Of a stretch of 5,879 nt of DNA, positions 1 to 5,879 are shown piece after piece. Position 1 is the stretch's first letter. Every line of letters begins with the position of its first letter. The position numbers and the translations under genes were made by a program. The DNA is taken from positions 1-5,879 of the forward strand of contig LIAZ01000077.1 of NCBI GenBank assembly GCA_001438985.1, given 5' to 3'. This DNA is from Acidimicrobium sp. BACL17 MAG-120823-bin42 (GTDB lineage Bacteria; Actinomycetota; Acidimicrobiia; Acidimicrobiales; Ilumatobacteraceae). The notes below the pieces were generated by a model. It was not told the origin of the DNA. It saw only the letters and a list, made by a program, of their open reading frames with translations, and made no database searches.

Positions 1-2025
1 GGTATTACCGAAATTGCTAATTCGTTTCCTGGGTATGACAGTGCGATACCGCCAGAGGCAGCAACGATGGCGCAGGTGTTGCGCATGTCGGGATACGCAA
101 CTTCGGTGTTTGGTAAGTGGCACCTTGCGCCCTCGTGGGAGCAAAGCCCAGCTGGTCCGTTCGATCGGTGGCCAACAGGGCTTGGTTTCGACAAGTTCTA
201 CGGGATCATCGGCGCAGAGTCTTCGCAGTGGGAACCTCCGGTTTACGACCAGACAACGCCAATTTCTCCACACGTTGGCAACCCGGGTTATCACCTGACC
301 GAAGATTTGGCAGATCAGACCATTGCATGGATCGAACGTCAGCAAGCATCACGCCCGAACCAGCCGTTCTTTACGTATTTTTCGACACCAGCATTGCACG
401 CACCGCATCATGTTGCGCGCGAATGGATCGACAAGTTCACAGGTCAATTCGATGGTGGCTGGGATGTACTGCGCGAACAGATTTACGAGCGCCAGCTAAA
501 ACTCGGAGTCATTCCGCCCAATACGGCTCTCACAAAACGACCAGAACAAGTTCCTTCATGGAGCGATTATCCAGAGCGTTACCGACCCGTTGCTTCGCGA
601 CTCATGGAAACCTTTGCCGGGTTTCTTGCGCATACCGACGCACAGGTTGGGCGAGTAATTGATGCACTAGAGCGTCTGAACATCATGGACAACACGTTGG
701 TGGTGTACATCACGGGTGACAACGGTGCCTCTGCCGAAGGAACGATTCATGGAGCATGGAGCGCACCATCGTTTCAAAATGGAGTGCCAGAAGACCCCGA
801 GTGGTTGCTTGACCATATTGATGACTTTGGTACAGCAAAGTGCGAAAACCATTTCAATGTTGGCTGGGCATGGGCGCTTGACTCGCCATTCCAGTGGATG
901 AAGCAAGTTGCTTCTCACTTTGGTGGAACTCGCAATGCAATGGCGCTCAGTTGGCCAAAGAAGATTCGTGATGCTGGTGGTCTTCGTCAACAGTTTCATC
1001 ATGTGATTGACCTTGTGCCAACGATTTATGAACTCGTAGGTATCGAAGCCCCGACGCATGTCAACGGCATTGAGCAAATGCCAATTCATGGAACGTCAAT
1101 GGCGTATTCGTTTGACAATGCAAGTGCACCAAGCACGCATACCACTCAGTATTTTGAGATTCTGGGCAATCGCGCCATCTATCACGAGGGTTGGATGGCT
1201 TCATGTTTCCACGGTCGTTTGCCATGGATCCGCTTGCAGGGTCTTGATTTCGACGGCCCGCAAGAAGTGTGGGAGTTGTACAACATCAGCGAAGATTTCT
1301 CACAAGCTGTGAATCTTGCAGATCAGTTCCCTGAGAAACTTGCCGAATTGCAAGAGCTGTTCCACCAGAACGCAATTCAGTACGACATCTATCCATTGCG
1401 TGATGCGGGTTCGCCACGCAACGGCGACTTCGCAGTGCCGCATTCACTCGATGGAATAAGCAAAGTGACATACACGCGAGCACATGTGCGCATGCCCGAG
1501 AGCTCAGTGATAAATGTGAAGAACTGCTCGTGGAAAATGACAGCAGAAGTTGTTGTTCCAGCAGGCGGGGCGCAGGGAGTGATTGCGTGTCAGGGCGGAA
1601 ACATGGCGGGTTGGTCGTTGTATATAGATGAGACGGGAATACCTACGTATCACTACAACTGGTTTGGTCATGTGCATTCGGTTGTGAGTGACACTCAAGC
1701 GCTAAAACCTGGACGTCATGAGATTGTCGTTGATTTCGTTTATGACGGTGGCTTTGGCGCAGGTGGAGTTGCGACGTTGTACGTCGATGATCGCGAAGCA
1801 GGAAGTGTACGCATTGATAAAACTGTGCCGCTCGTGTATTCGATGAGTGGAGAGACATTTGATATTGGCGTGGATACCGGGTCGCCAGTGGGCAACTATC
1901 CACATTTGTTCACATGCACTGCCGACATTGTGGGTGTGACGATTGAACGACTTAATGAACCAAGTGCAGCGACCAAACAAAAAATGCGCGAAGGCGAGTT
2001 TCGCGCCAGTATCAGTACTCAGTAA
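1..2025 (+). CDS. Arylsulfatase, long AtsA-like type I sulfatase (5' partial)
   Basis: This enzyme hydrolyses sulfate esters to release inorganic sulfate. The reading frame is open from base 1, so the ATG at 67 is internal; 674 residues are visible, ending in TAA at 2023-2025. In visible numbering the sulfatase motif GKWHLAP holds K39 and H41, LHAPHH holds H133, TGDNGASAEG holds D240 and N241, and WMKQVASHFGGTRN holds K301. These match in order and spacing the catalytic K113, H115, H211, D317, N318 and K375 of Pseudomonas AtsA as I recall them. By that alignment the CxPTR motif, whose cysteine becomes formylglycine, lies about 20-25 codons left of the window. Residues about 490-650 form a glycine-rich, beta-rich C-terminal domain typical of the roughly 780-residue sulfatases. 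Without the N-terminus, secretion cannot be judged and the substrate is unknown. It converges on the uup-like gene 12 bp away. The family is confident; the exact substrate is not. Confidence 0.93.
   Translation, partial: GITEIANSFPGYDSAIPPEAATMAQVLRMSGYATSVFGKWHLAPSWEQSPAGPFDRWPTGLGFDKFYGIIGAESSQWEPPVYDQTTPISPHVGNPGYHLTEDLADQTIAWIERQQASRPNQPFFTYFSTPALHAPHHVAREWIDKFTGQFDGGWDVLREQIYERQLKLGVIPPNTALTKRPEQVPSWSDYPERYRPVASRLMETFAGFLAHTDAQVGRVIDALERLNIMDNTLVVYITGDNGASAEGTIHGAWSAPSFQNGVPEDPEWLLDHIDDFGTAKCENHFNVGWAWALDSPFQWMKQVASHFGGTRNAMALSWPKKIRDAGGLRQQFHHVIDLVPTIYELVGIEAPTHVNGIEQMPIHGTSMAYSFDNASAPSTHTTQYFEILGNRAIYHEGWMASCFHGRLPWIRLQGLDFDGPQEVWELYNISEDFSQAVNLADQFPEKLAELQELFHQNAIQYDIYPLRDAGSPRNGDFAVPHSLDGISKVTYTRAHVRMPESSVINVKNCSWKMTAEVVVPAGGAQGVIACQGGNMAGWSLYIDETGIPTYHYNWFGHVHSVVSDTQALKPGRHEIVVDFVYDGGFGAGGVATLYVDDREAGSVRIDKTVPLVYSMSGETFDIGVDTGSPVGNYPHLFTCTADIVGVTIERLNEPSAATKQKMREGEFRASISTQ
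1979..2006 (-). terminator. Intrinsic terminator of the uup-like gene, inside the sulfatase 3' end
   Basis: Read on the minus strand, GCGCGAA (2006-2000), a 7-nt loop and TTCGCGC (1992-1986) make a perfect 7-bp GC-rich stem. It is followed by A and then six T (1984-1979), then G and three more T. This is the classic rho-independent layout and lies about 32 bp past the stop codon of the minus-strand ABC-F gene. The same bases encode KQKMREGEFRA near the C-terminus of the sulfatase. On the plus strand no T-run follows the hairpin, so it should act in one direction only. Confidence 0.62.
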
Positions 2026-2037
2026 TTGCTACATCAA

Positions 2038-3834
2038 CTACGAAGTTGTTATTCCTTGGGCTTCCGCTTCTGCAGCAATAGTCAGCCAATGTTCCTCTGC
2101 TGCATCAACGGTTTGTTGGGCGAGTGCAAGTTCTGCACTCACTCGTGCCAGTTCAACGTGGTCGTTGCCTACCGAAGATAATTCACGTTCCAGTTTCTGC
2201 AATTTTTCGGTTGCTTGTGCAAGTGTTTTTTCGGTTTGTCCTAACAAGCGGCGCAATGTGCTTGGGCTTTTTGCTGGCTTCACCTTTGTTGGTTGCACCG
2301 AATCGATCGCAGGAGCGGATTTCAATTTTGGTGCAGTTTGATTGGTGGATTGGCTCCCACGTTGTTTCAGCCAGCCGGCAATACCGCCAATTACCTGGCG
2401 CGTTCCACCATCGCCGTCAAGCGCCAAGACATCAATAACAGTGCGGTCGAGGAACACGCGGTCGTGGCTGACCACCACCACAATGCCTGGCCAATCGTCG
2501 AGGTATTCCTCGAGGGCGCGCAACGTATCAAGGTCGAGATCGTTCGTCGGTTCGTCCAACATCAACACGTTTGGTTGCTCAATGAGTGTGAGTAACAATT
2601 GCAAACGACGTCGTTCGCCACCCGAAAGTGTTGACAACGGTGCGAACTGCGAATCACCATCAAACCAAAAACGCTTCATCAGGTTGATGTCTTCAACTGA
2701 TGGGTTTCCTTTGTCGCCCATAACGGCTTCGCGCACGGTTTGTGACAAATTCAGTTCGCGACCAAGTTGGTCGTAGTAGCCAATCTTTACCGTGCCGCCA
2801 ACATCAACATGGCCACCAGTTGGCTTCAAGCGGCCAGCAATGAGATCGAGCAGTGTGCTCTTTCCGGCACCGTTCGGACCAACGATGCCCAAACGATCGC
2901 CAGGTTCAAGTGTGTAATCAAATGCATGGAGTACTTCATGCTCGGCAGACTTTGCCGATGCAGGCCACGAAAATGCAATGCCTTGTAATTCAATACCTTT
3001 TGAACCGAGTCGCTGACTGCCAAGCGACAAACCAAGTTCGCCTTGACGTGCAGGGCCATCTGCTTTGCGCGATACCAACTCTTTTGCGGCGTCCATACGT
3101 GCTTTTGGTTTTGTCGTTCGTGCAGGGGCGCCGCGGCGCAACCATGCAAGTTCGGTGCGCGCAAGATTTTTGCGCACTTGTTCGGCAGTGGCAGCGCGTT
3201 CTTCACGCTCAATTCGCCCTGCGAGGTATGCCGCGTAACCAGATCCAGCAGTTTTGCTTGTGGGCACGTGCATATATGCAGATCCACGATCAATTTCGAG
3301 AACTTTGTTGGTCACTCTGTCAAGCACGTGGCGATCATGTGTGACGAGCAATAATCCGCCGCGATATTGCGCGAGCCATTCTTCCAAATACGAAATCGCA
3401 TCAAGGTCTAAGTGGTTAGTTGGCTCGTCCAGAATGAGTGCATCCCACTCGTTCACCAGCAACTGGGCAAGTGCGACACGCTTTTGTTGACCACCGGAAA
3501 GCTCGTCGGTTCGTGCATCAAGCAACCCAGACATTCCCAACTTGTCGAGCATGGCCTCGCCTCGCCAGTCTTCACCGACTGCCTCGCGAACTGTGCCGGC
3601 GGGAAGCACGGGTTGTTGAGCAAGAATGCCGACTCGGGCATTGCGTCCGCGATGGACTACTCCGTTATCAGGAGAGTATTCACCGCTCAGGATTCGCAAC
3701 AGAGTGCTTTTCCCGCACCCATTTAAGCCAACAATGCCAATTCGATCACCTTCAGAAACCGTGAGAGAGATATTGGTGAAAAGTGGTCGGTTTGGTCGTG
3801 ATGCAGAGAGCTTTTGGGCATCAATCACGATCAC
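2038..3834 (-). CDS. Uup-like ABC-F family ATPase
   Basis: This is a cytoplasmic ABC-F protein: two ATP-binding cassettes on one chain and no membrane segments. Family members bind ribosomes or nucleic acid rather than transport. Numbering from GTG 3834 (598 aa), cassette 1 has Walker A GLNGCGKST (36-44), signature LSGGQ (112-116), Walker B LILDEPTNHLD (133-143) and switch H166. A basic linker with LAWLRRGAPARTTKPKAR (about 229-246) leads to cassette 2: GPNGAGKST (319-327), LSGGE (403-407), MLDEPTNDLD (425-434) and H457. DEPTNDLD in cassette 2, the WLRRG linker and a charged coiled-coil tail (about 525-595) favour the Uup group; E. coli Uup is linked to ribosome function and suppression of transposon precise excision. 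The start is uncertain: TTG 3843, GTG 3834 and GTG 3828 are in frame, with a stop at 3858-3856. GTG 3834 gives the family-like N-terminus MIVIDAQKL. No Shine-Dalgarno is visible. All catalytic motifs look intact. Confidence 0.93.
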   Translation of the reverse strand: MIVIDAQKLSASRPNRPLFTNISLTVSEGDRIGIVGLNGCGKSTLLRILSGEYSPDNGVVHRGRNARVGILAQQPVLPAGTVREAVGEDWRGEAMLDKLGMSGLLDARTDELSGGQQKRVALAQLLVNEWDALILDEPTNHLDLDAISYLEEWLAQYRGGLLLVTHDRHVLDRVTNKVLEIDRGSAYMHVPTSKTAGSGYAAYLAGRIEREERAATAEQVRKNLARTELAWLRRGAPARTTKPKARMDAAKELVSRKADGPARQGELGLSLGSQRLGSKGIELQGIAFSWPASAKSAEHEVLHAFDYTLEPGDRLGIVGPNGAGKSTLLDLIAGRLKPTGGHVDVGGTVKIGYYDQLGRELNLSQTVREAVMGDKGNPSVEDINLMKRFWFDGDSQFAPLSTLSGGERRRLQLLLTLIEQPNVLMLDEPTNDLDLDTLRALEEYLDDWPGIVVVVSHDRVFLDRTVIDVLALDGDGGTRQVIGGIAGWLKQRGSQSTNQTAPKLKSAPAIDSVQPTKVKPAKSPSTLRRLLGQTEKTLAQATEKLQKLERELSSVGNDHVELARVSAELALAQQTVDAAEEHWLTIAAEAEAQGITTS

Positions 3835-3842
3835 GACAAGCA

Positions 3843-3848
3843 AGGCTA
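3843..3848 (-). promoter_or_regulatory. Possible -10 element (TAGCCT) for the uup-like gene
   Basis: TAGCCT on the minus strand fits the TANNNT pattern of an actinobacterial -10 box and ends 8 nt before GTG 3834. Transcription would then begin at about 3836-3837, giving an almost leaderless mRNA that starts at GTG 3834 and excludes the TTG at 3843. I see no -35 match at normal spacing, so support is weak. Confidence 0.22.
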
Positions 3849-3854
3849 CGGGCG

Positions 3855-3884
3855 TTTACTGATGATCGGGTATGTGGCTACCAT
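3855..3884 (+). promoter_or_regulatory. Predicted leaderless promoter of the M20 gene
   Basis: TACCAT at 3879-3884 fits the TANNNT -10 pattern. It occupies exactly positions -12 to -7 if transcription starts at the A of the ATG at 3891. TTTACT at 3855-3860 matches four of six bases of TTGACA with an 18-bp spacer. The stretch before the ATG lacks a purine-rich Shine-Dalgarno, which fits a leaderless mRNA. The -10 lies within the divergent control region shared with the uup-like gene. Confidence 0.42.
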
Positions 3885-3891
3885 TTAGCCA
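3875..3891. repeat. Inverted repeat TGGCTA-N5-TAGCCA over the M20 -10 box and start
   Basis: TGGCTA (3875-3880), CCATT (3881-3885) and TAGCCA (3886-3891) form a perfect 6-bp inverted repeat centred on the predicted -10 and reaching the first base of the M20 start codon. This is where a repressor site would block initiation. A 6-bp repeat in a short region can arise by chance, so an operator role is only a suggestion. Confidence 0.3.
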
Positions 3892-5096
3892 TGTCTACAG
3901 CGCAACTTCGTGAGTCTTTGAAACAACGAGCATGTGAGTCCATTGACAAGATGAAACATGATCTTGTTGGGGTTAGCCACGACATTCACGCACATCCTGA
4001 AGAGAATTTTGAAGAACACTTTGCACATAAGCGTCTGACTGATGCAATTGGTGACAATAAGTTGGATGTCACTCGCAAGGCGTACGACATTGACACAGCA
4101 TTTGATGTTGCAGTTGGTTCAAAGGGAACCACCGTTGCCGTGTTGTGCGAATACGACGCATTGCCCGGAATTGGACATGCTTGCGGACACAACATCATCG
4201 CGGCTGCTGGGCTAGGTGCAGGTCTTGCACTTGCCGGATTGGCAGAAGAAGCCGGTGGCAGGTTGCGTTTGATGGGTACGCCAGCCGAAGAAGGCGGCGG
4301 CGGAAAAATTGAAATGGCTCGCAAGGGCGCCTTCGTTGGTGTTGATGCGGCCATGATGATTCACCCATCAGACCGAGAACTTGCGCGAATGAATGCCATT
4401 GCGATTCAGCACTGTTTGGCGAAATACACCGGTGAAGCAGCACACGCTGCCGTATCTCCTCACTTGGGTAGGAATGCACTTGACGCAGCAGTGCTTGGGT
4501 ACATGAATATCGCGGCACTGCGTCAGCACATTTTGCCCACCGAGCGCATTCACGGAATCTTTTTGAAAGGTGGTGAGAAGCCAAACATCGTTCCTCGTGA
4601 AGCAGAGATGGATTGGTACGCTCGCTCAAACACCATCGAGACCTTGCAACCGCTAAAGGAACGTGTAGGTGCTTGTCTGCATGGTGGCGCACATGCTGCT
4701 GGTTGTCATGTTGAATTGGAATGGCAACCAAACCCATTCGCCGACATTGTTGACAACATTCCGTTGCTTGCTGCATATGTTGAAAACTCGGCAAAGTTTG
4801 GCCGCATGCTGACAACTGAATACATGGCAGGAACAGGTGGTGGCTCTACCGATATGGGCAACATCAGTTATCTGACTCCATCAATTCATCCGATGATTGC
4901 CGTTGCGCCAGAAGGTGTATCGCTGCACACTCCAGAATTTGCCGATTACGCCACAAACGAAGATGCCACCCGCGCAATCTTGGATGGCGCAAAGATCATG
5001 GCAATGACCGCAATTGATGTGTGGACGAACGACCAACTTGTTGCTGAAATGCGTGAAGCATTCGGCGATGGCTTCGTGCCTGAGGGTGTGCTTTAG
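3891..5096 (+). CDS. M20-family metallo-amidohydrolase/dipeptidase (AbgB/PM20D2-like)
   Basis: This 401-residue protein is a cytoplasmic zinc-type hydrolase of amide or dipeptide bonds. Motifs in order: HAHPE (33-37); CEYDALPGIGHACGHN (86-101), with likely metal ligands C98 and H100; GTPAEEGGGGKI (129-140), with E133/E134 as catalytic base and ligand; MIHPSD with H158; GGEKPNIVP (227-235) in the dimerisation domain; GSTDMGN (318-324); and SLHTPEF with ligand H346. The CGHN and GTPAEEGGGGKI signatures point to the AbgB (p-aminobenzoyl-glutamate hydrolase) and PM20D2 (beta-alanyl-lysine dipeptidase) branch rather than to ArgE or DapE. Length is normal and all expected metal residues are present. 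ATG 3891 is chosen because it starts just before the family core; the longer frame back to 3783 would only run antisense over the ABC-F gene. There is no Shine-Dalgarno; leaderless translation is likely. The exact substrate cannot be told. Its stop overlaps that of the convergent ABC-F gene. Confidence 0.93.
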   Translation: MSTAQLRESLKQRACESIDKMKHDLVGVSHDIHAHPEENFEEHFAHKRLTDAIGDNKLDVTRKAYDIDTAFDVAVGSKGTTVAVLCEYDALPGIGHACGHNIIAAAGLGAGLALAGLAEEAGGRLRLMGTPAEEGGGGKIEMARKGAFVGVDAAMMIHPSDRELARMNAIAIQHCLAKYTGEAAHAAVSPHLGRNALDAAVLGYMNIAALRQHILPTERIHGIFLKGGEKPNIVPREAEMDWYARSNTIETLQPLKERVGACLHGGAHAAGCHVELEWQPNPFADIVDNIPLLAAYVENSAKFGRMLTTEYMAGTGGGSTDMGNISYLTPSIHPMIAVAPEGVSLHTPEFADYATNEDATRAILDGAKIMAMTAIDVWTNDQLVAEMREAFGDGFVPEGVL

Positions 5097-5879
5097 TCGC
5101 GAGTGAGTGGCTTGGCCAGGCGTAAGCCTGCCAGTTTGTCTGGTTCGCTCAGACCAGCCATTGCAATTTCATAATCGGGCAGTGCGTACACTTCGCCGTC
5201 ATCAGTAATCATGATGTAGCGGTCGAACTGTGCAAGGAATGTGCGGTCGTGGCTTACTGCTACGACTGTTCCCTCGAAACCATCGAGCGCCTTTTCGAGT
5301 GCCTCAGATGATTCGATATCTAAGTTGTCTGTTGGCTCATCAAGTAGCAACACGTTGTGTCCTTCTATTTCAAGACGCAGAATCTCAAGTCGAGCTTTCT
5401 GGCCACCGGACAACGTTTCAAACTTTTGGCGGGCATTGTTGCGCAGGCCGTAACGAGCCAGAGTTTTCATGGCTTTTTCTTCTTCGGAAATGCGATCAAG
5501 CACGATGTCAACACATTCTCTGCCAAGAAAGTCGGGCCGGTTGTTTACTTGGGTAAACACGCCAACTGACGTGCGCGGGCCAAATGTGATCTGGCCGGTA
5601 GTTGGCTGATTTTCTCCACTGAGCACTTTAAGTAGGTGTGTCTTCCCAGTTCCGTTTGGACCAATGAGCCCAACGCGTTCGCCATGGTGGATTTCTTCGC
5701 TAAACGGCAGAAACAGATTGTTGATTGCAAGTTTTTCGAGCTTTGCTACTCGCCGCGCAGCATCGGCACCGCGCAGTCGAACAAAAATTTGTTGATCGGC
5801 AACGGGTGGCGGTGGAGGACCAGCAGCGACAAACTTCTCCCAGCGAGTCTCTGCGCCATTTGCTTTGGTTGCATTCTTG
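5093..5879 (-). CDS. ABC-F family ATPase, Rv1473-like, C-terminal cassette (5' partial)
   Basis: The frame stays open to the right edge, so this is the last 261 residues of a longer protein; the GTG at 5626 is internal. Visible residues: an inter-cassette linker ending in a proline run GPPPPPV (20-26), then VRLRGADAARRVAKLEKL (33-50), then one ABC domain with Walker A GPNGTGKT (73-80), signature LSGGQ (156-160), Walker B LLLDEPTDNLD (177-187) and switch H210 (VSHDR). No membrane segment is seen. The linker, DEPTDNLD and the FEGTVVAVSHDRTF stretch resemble, from memory, the actinobacterial Rv1473-type ABC-F proteins, some of which are discussed as ribosome-protecting antibiotic-resistance factors. 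Resistance here is only inference: the first cassette and the interdomain linker tip, which decide that role, are mostly outside the window. It differs clearly from the Uup-like ABC-F at 2038, so it is not a recent duplicate. Its TAA (5095-5093) overlaps the M20 stop codon. Confidence 0.92.
   Translation of the reverse strand, partial: KNATKANGAETRWEKFVAAGPPPPPVADQQIFVRLRGADAARRVAKLEKLAINNLFLPFSEEIHHGERVGLIGPNGTGKTHLLKVLSGENQPTTGQITFGPRTSVGVFTQVNNRPDFLGRECVDIVLDRISEEEKAMKTLARYGLRNNARQKFETLSGGQKARLEILRLEIEGHNVLLLDEPTDNLDIESSEALEKALDGFEGTVVAVSHDRTFLAQFDRYIMITDDGEVYALPDYEIAMAGLSEPDKLAGLRLAKPLTRD
5113..5138 (+). terminator. Possible terminator hairpin for the M20 gene, inside the ABC-F 3' end
   Basis: On the plus strand TGG (5113-5115), one bulged C, and CAGGC (5117-5121) pair with GCCTGCCA (5126-5133) around a GTAA loop, which as GUAA is a stable GNRA tetraloop. 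GTTTG follows, a poor T-tract. It lies 17 bp past the M20 stop and within codons for LAGLRLAK of the opposing ABC-F gene. Position and stem fit a terminator; the weak T-run keeps confidence low. Confidence 0.3.

Noticed and set aside
67..69. ATG at 67 as the true start of the sulfatase.
   Set aside because: Codons 1-22 upstream are open and read GITEIANSFPGY, which matches the region that normally follows the CxPTR motif in this family; the gene is cut by the window edge.
2035..2048. Hairpin CAACT-ACGA-AGTTG as a plus-strand terminator for the sulfatase.
   Set aside because: The stem is only 5 bp and AT-rich, and the downstream sequence TTATTCC is a poor T-tract. It is too weak to annotate, so no convincing sulfatase terminator is seen.
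2853..3344. Overlapping frames of 155-163 codons on both strands within the uup-like gene.
   Set aside because: They are shadow frames of a clear ABC-F gene, rich in Cys, His and Arg, without recognisable motifs or ribosome sites.
3783..3890. N-terminal extension of the M20 protein back to an ATG at 3783.
   Set aside because: The extra 36 residues are basic and low in family-like features, run antisense over the start of the ABC-F gene, and would place the predicted promoter inside the gene. ATG 3891 begins just before the conserved core.
4195..4815. A 206-codon minus-strand frame opposite the M20 gene.
   Set aside because: It is antisense to strongly conserved M20 motifs, has low-complexity basic composition and shows no initiation signal.
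5015..5060. Minus-strand stem GAAGC...GCTTC past the second ABC-F stop as its terminator.
   Set aside because: The 5-bp stem has an 11-nt loop and no T-run follows; this is not better than chance.
5624..5626. GTG at 5626 as the start of a short 177-residue ABC protein.
   Set aside because: The frame continues upstream and encodes the Walker A motif GPNGTGKT and the inter-cassette linker, so the short version would lack its ATP-binding loop.

Overview
This 5.9 kb window is almost entirely coding and reads like an ordinary chromosomal segment of an actinobacterium. GC is roughly balanced by eye. The second ABC-F protein resembles, from memory, the mycobacterial Rv1473-type ATPases. The long arylsulfatase is also of a type common in actinobacteria, and Shine-Dalgarno sequences are weak or absent with a leaderless-looking promoter. 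A mid-GC aquatic member of the Acidimicrobiia would fit, but this placement is inference and was not tested by a search.

Layout: four protein genes alternate in orientation (+, -, +, -). (1) Positions 1-2025, plus strand: the 3' part of a large type I arylsulfatase; its N-terminus, including the formylglycine cysteine, lies left of the window. (2) About 2038-3834, minus strand: a complete Uup-like ABC-F ATPase with two ATP-binding cassettes and a C-terminal coiled coil. (3) 3891-5096, plus strand: a complete M20-family amidohydrolase/dipeptidase of the AbgB/PM20D2 kind. (4) 5093 to the right edge, minus strand: the C-terminal cassette of a second ABC-F protein from a different subfamily; its first cassette lies right of the window.

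The gene borders are tight. The sulfatase and uup-like genes converge with 12 bp between them. The uup-like and M20 genes diverge from a control region of about 56 bp. The M20 and second ABC-F genes converge and overlap by 4 bp at their stop codons. Because so little intergenic DNA exists, the transcription signals appear to sit inside neighbouring genes. The best case is a GC-rich hairpin plus T-tract at 1979-2006 that would terminate the minus-strand uup-like transcript inside the last codons of the sulfatase. A weaker hairpin at 5113-5133 could stop the M20 transcript inside the second ABC-F gene.

Functionally the genes do not form an obvious pathway: sulfate-ester scavenging, dipeptide or amide hydrolysis, and two ribosome-associated-type ABC-F ATPases. 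I see no RNA gene, mobile element, CRISPR array or defence cassette, and no convincing evidence of a new multi-gene system. The points worth a second look are the embedded terminators, the probable leaderless promoter with an overlapping inverted repeat, and the pair of unlike ABC-F genes flanking the M20 gene.
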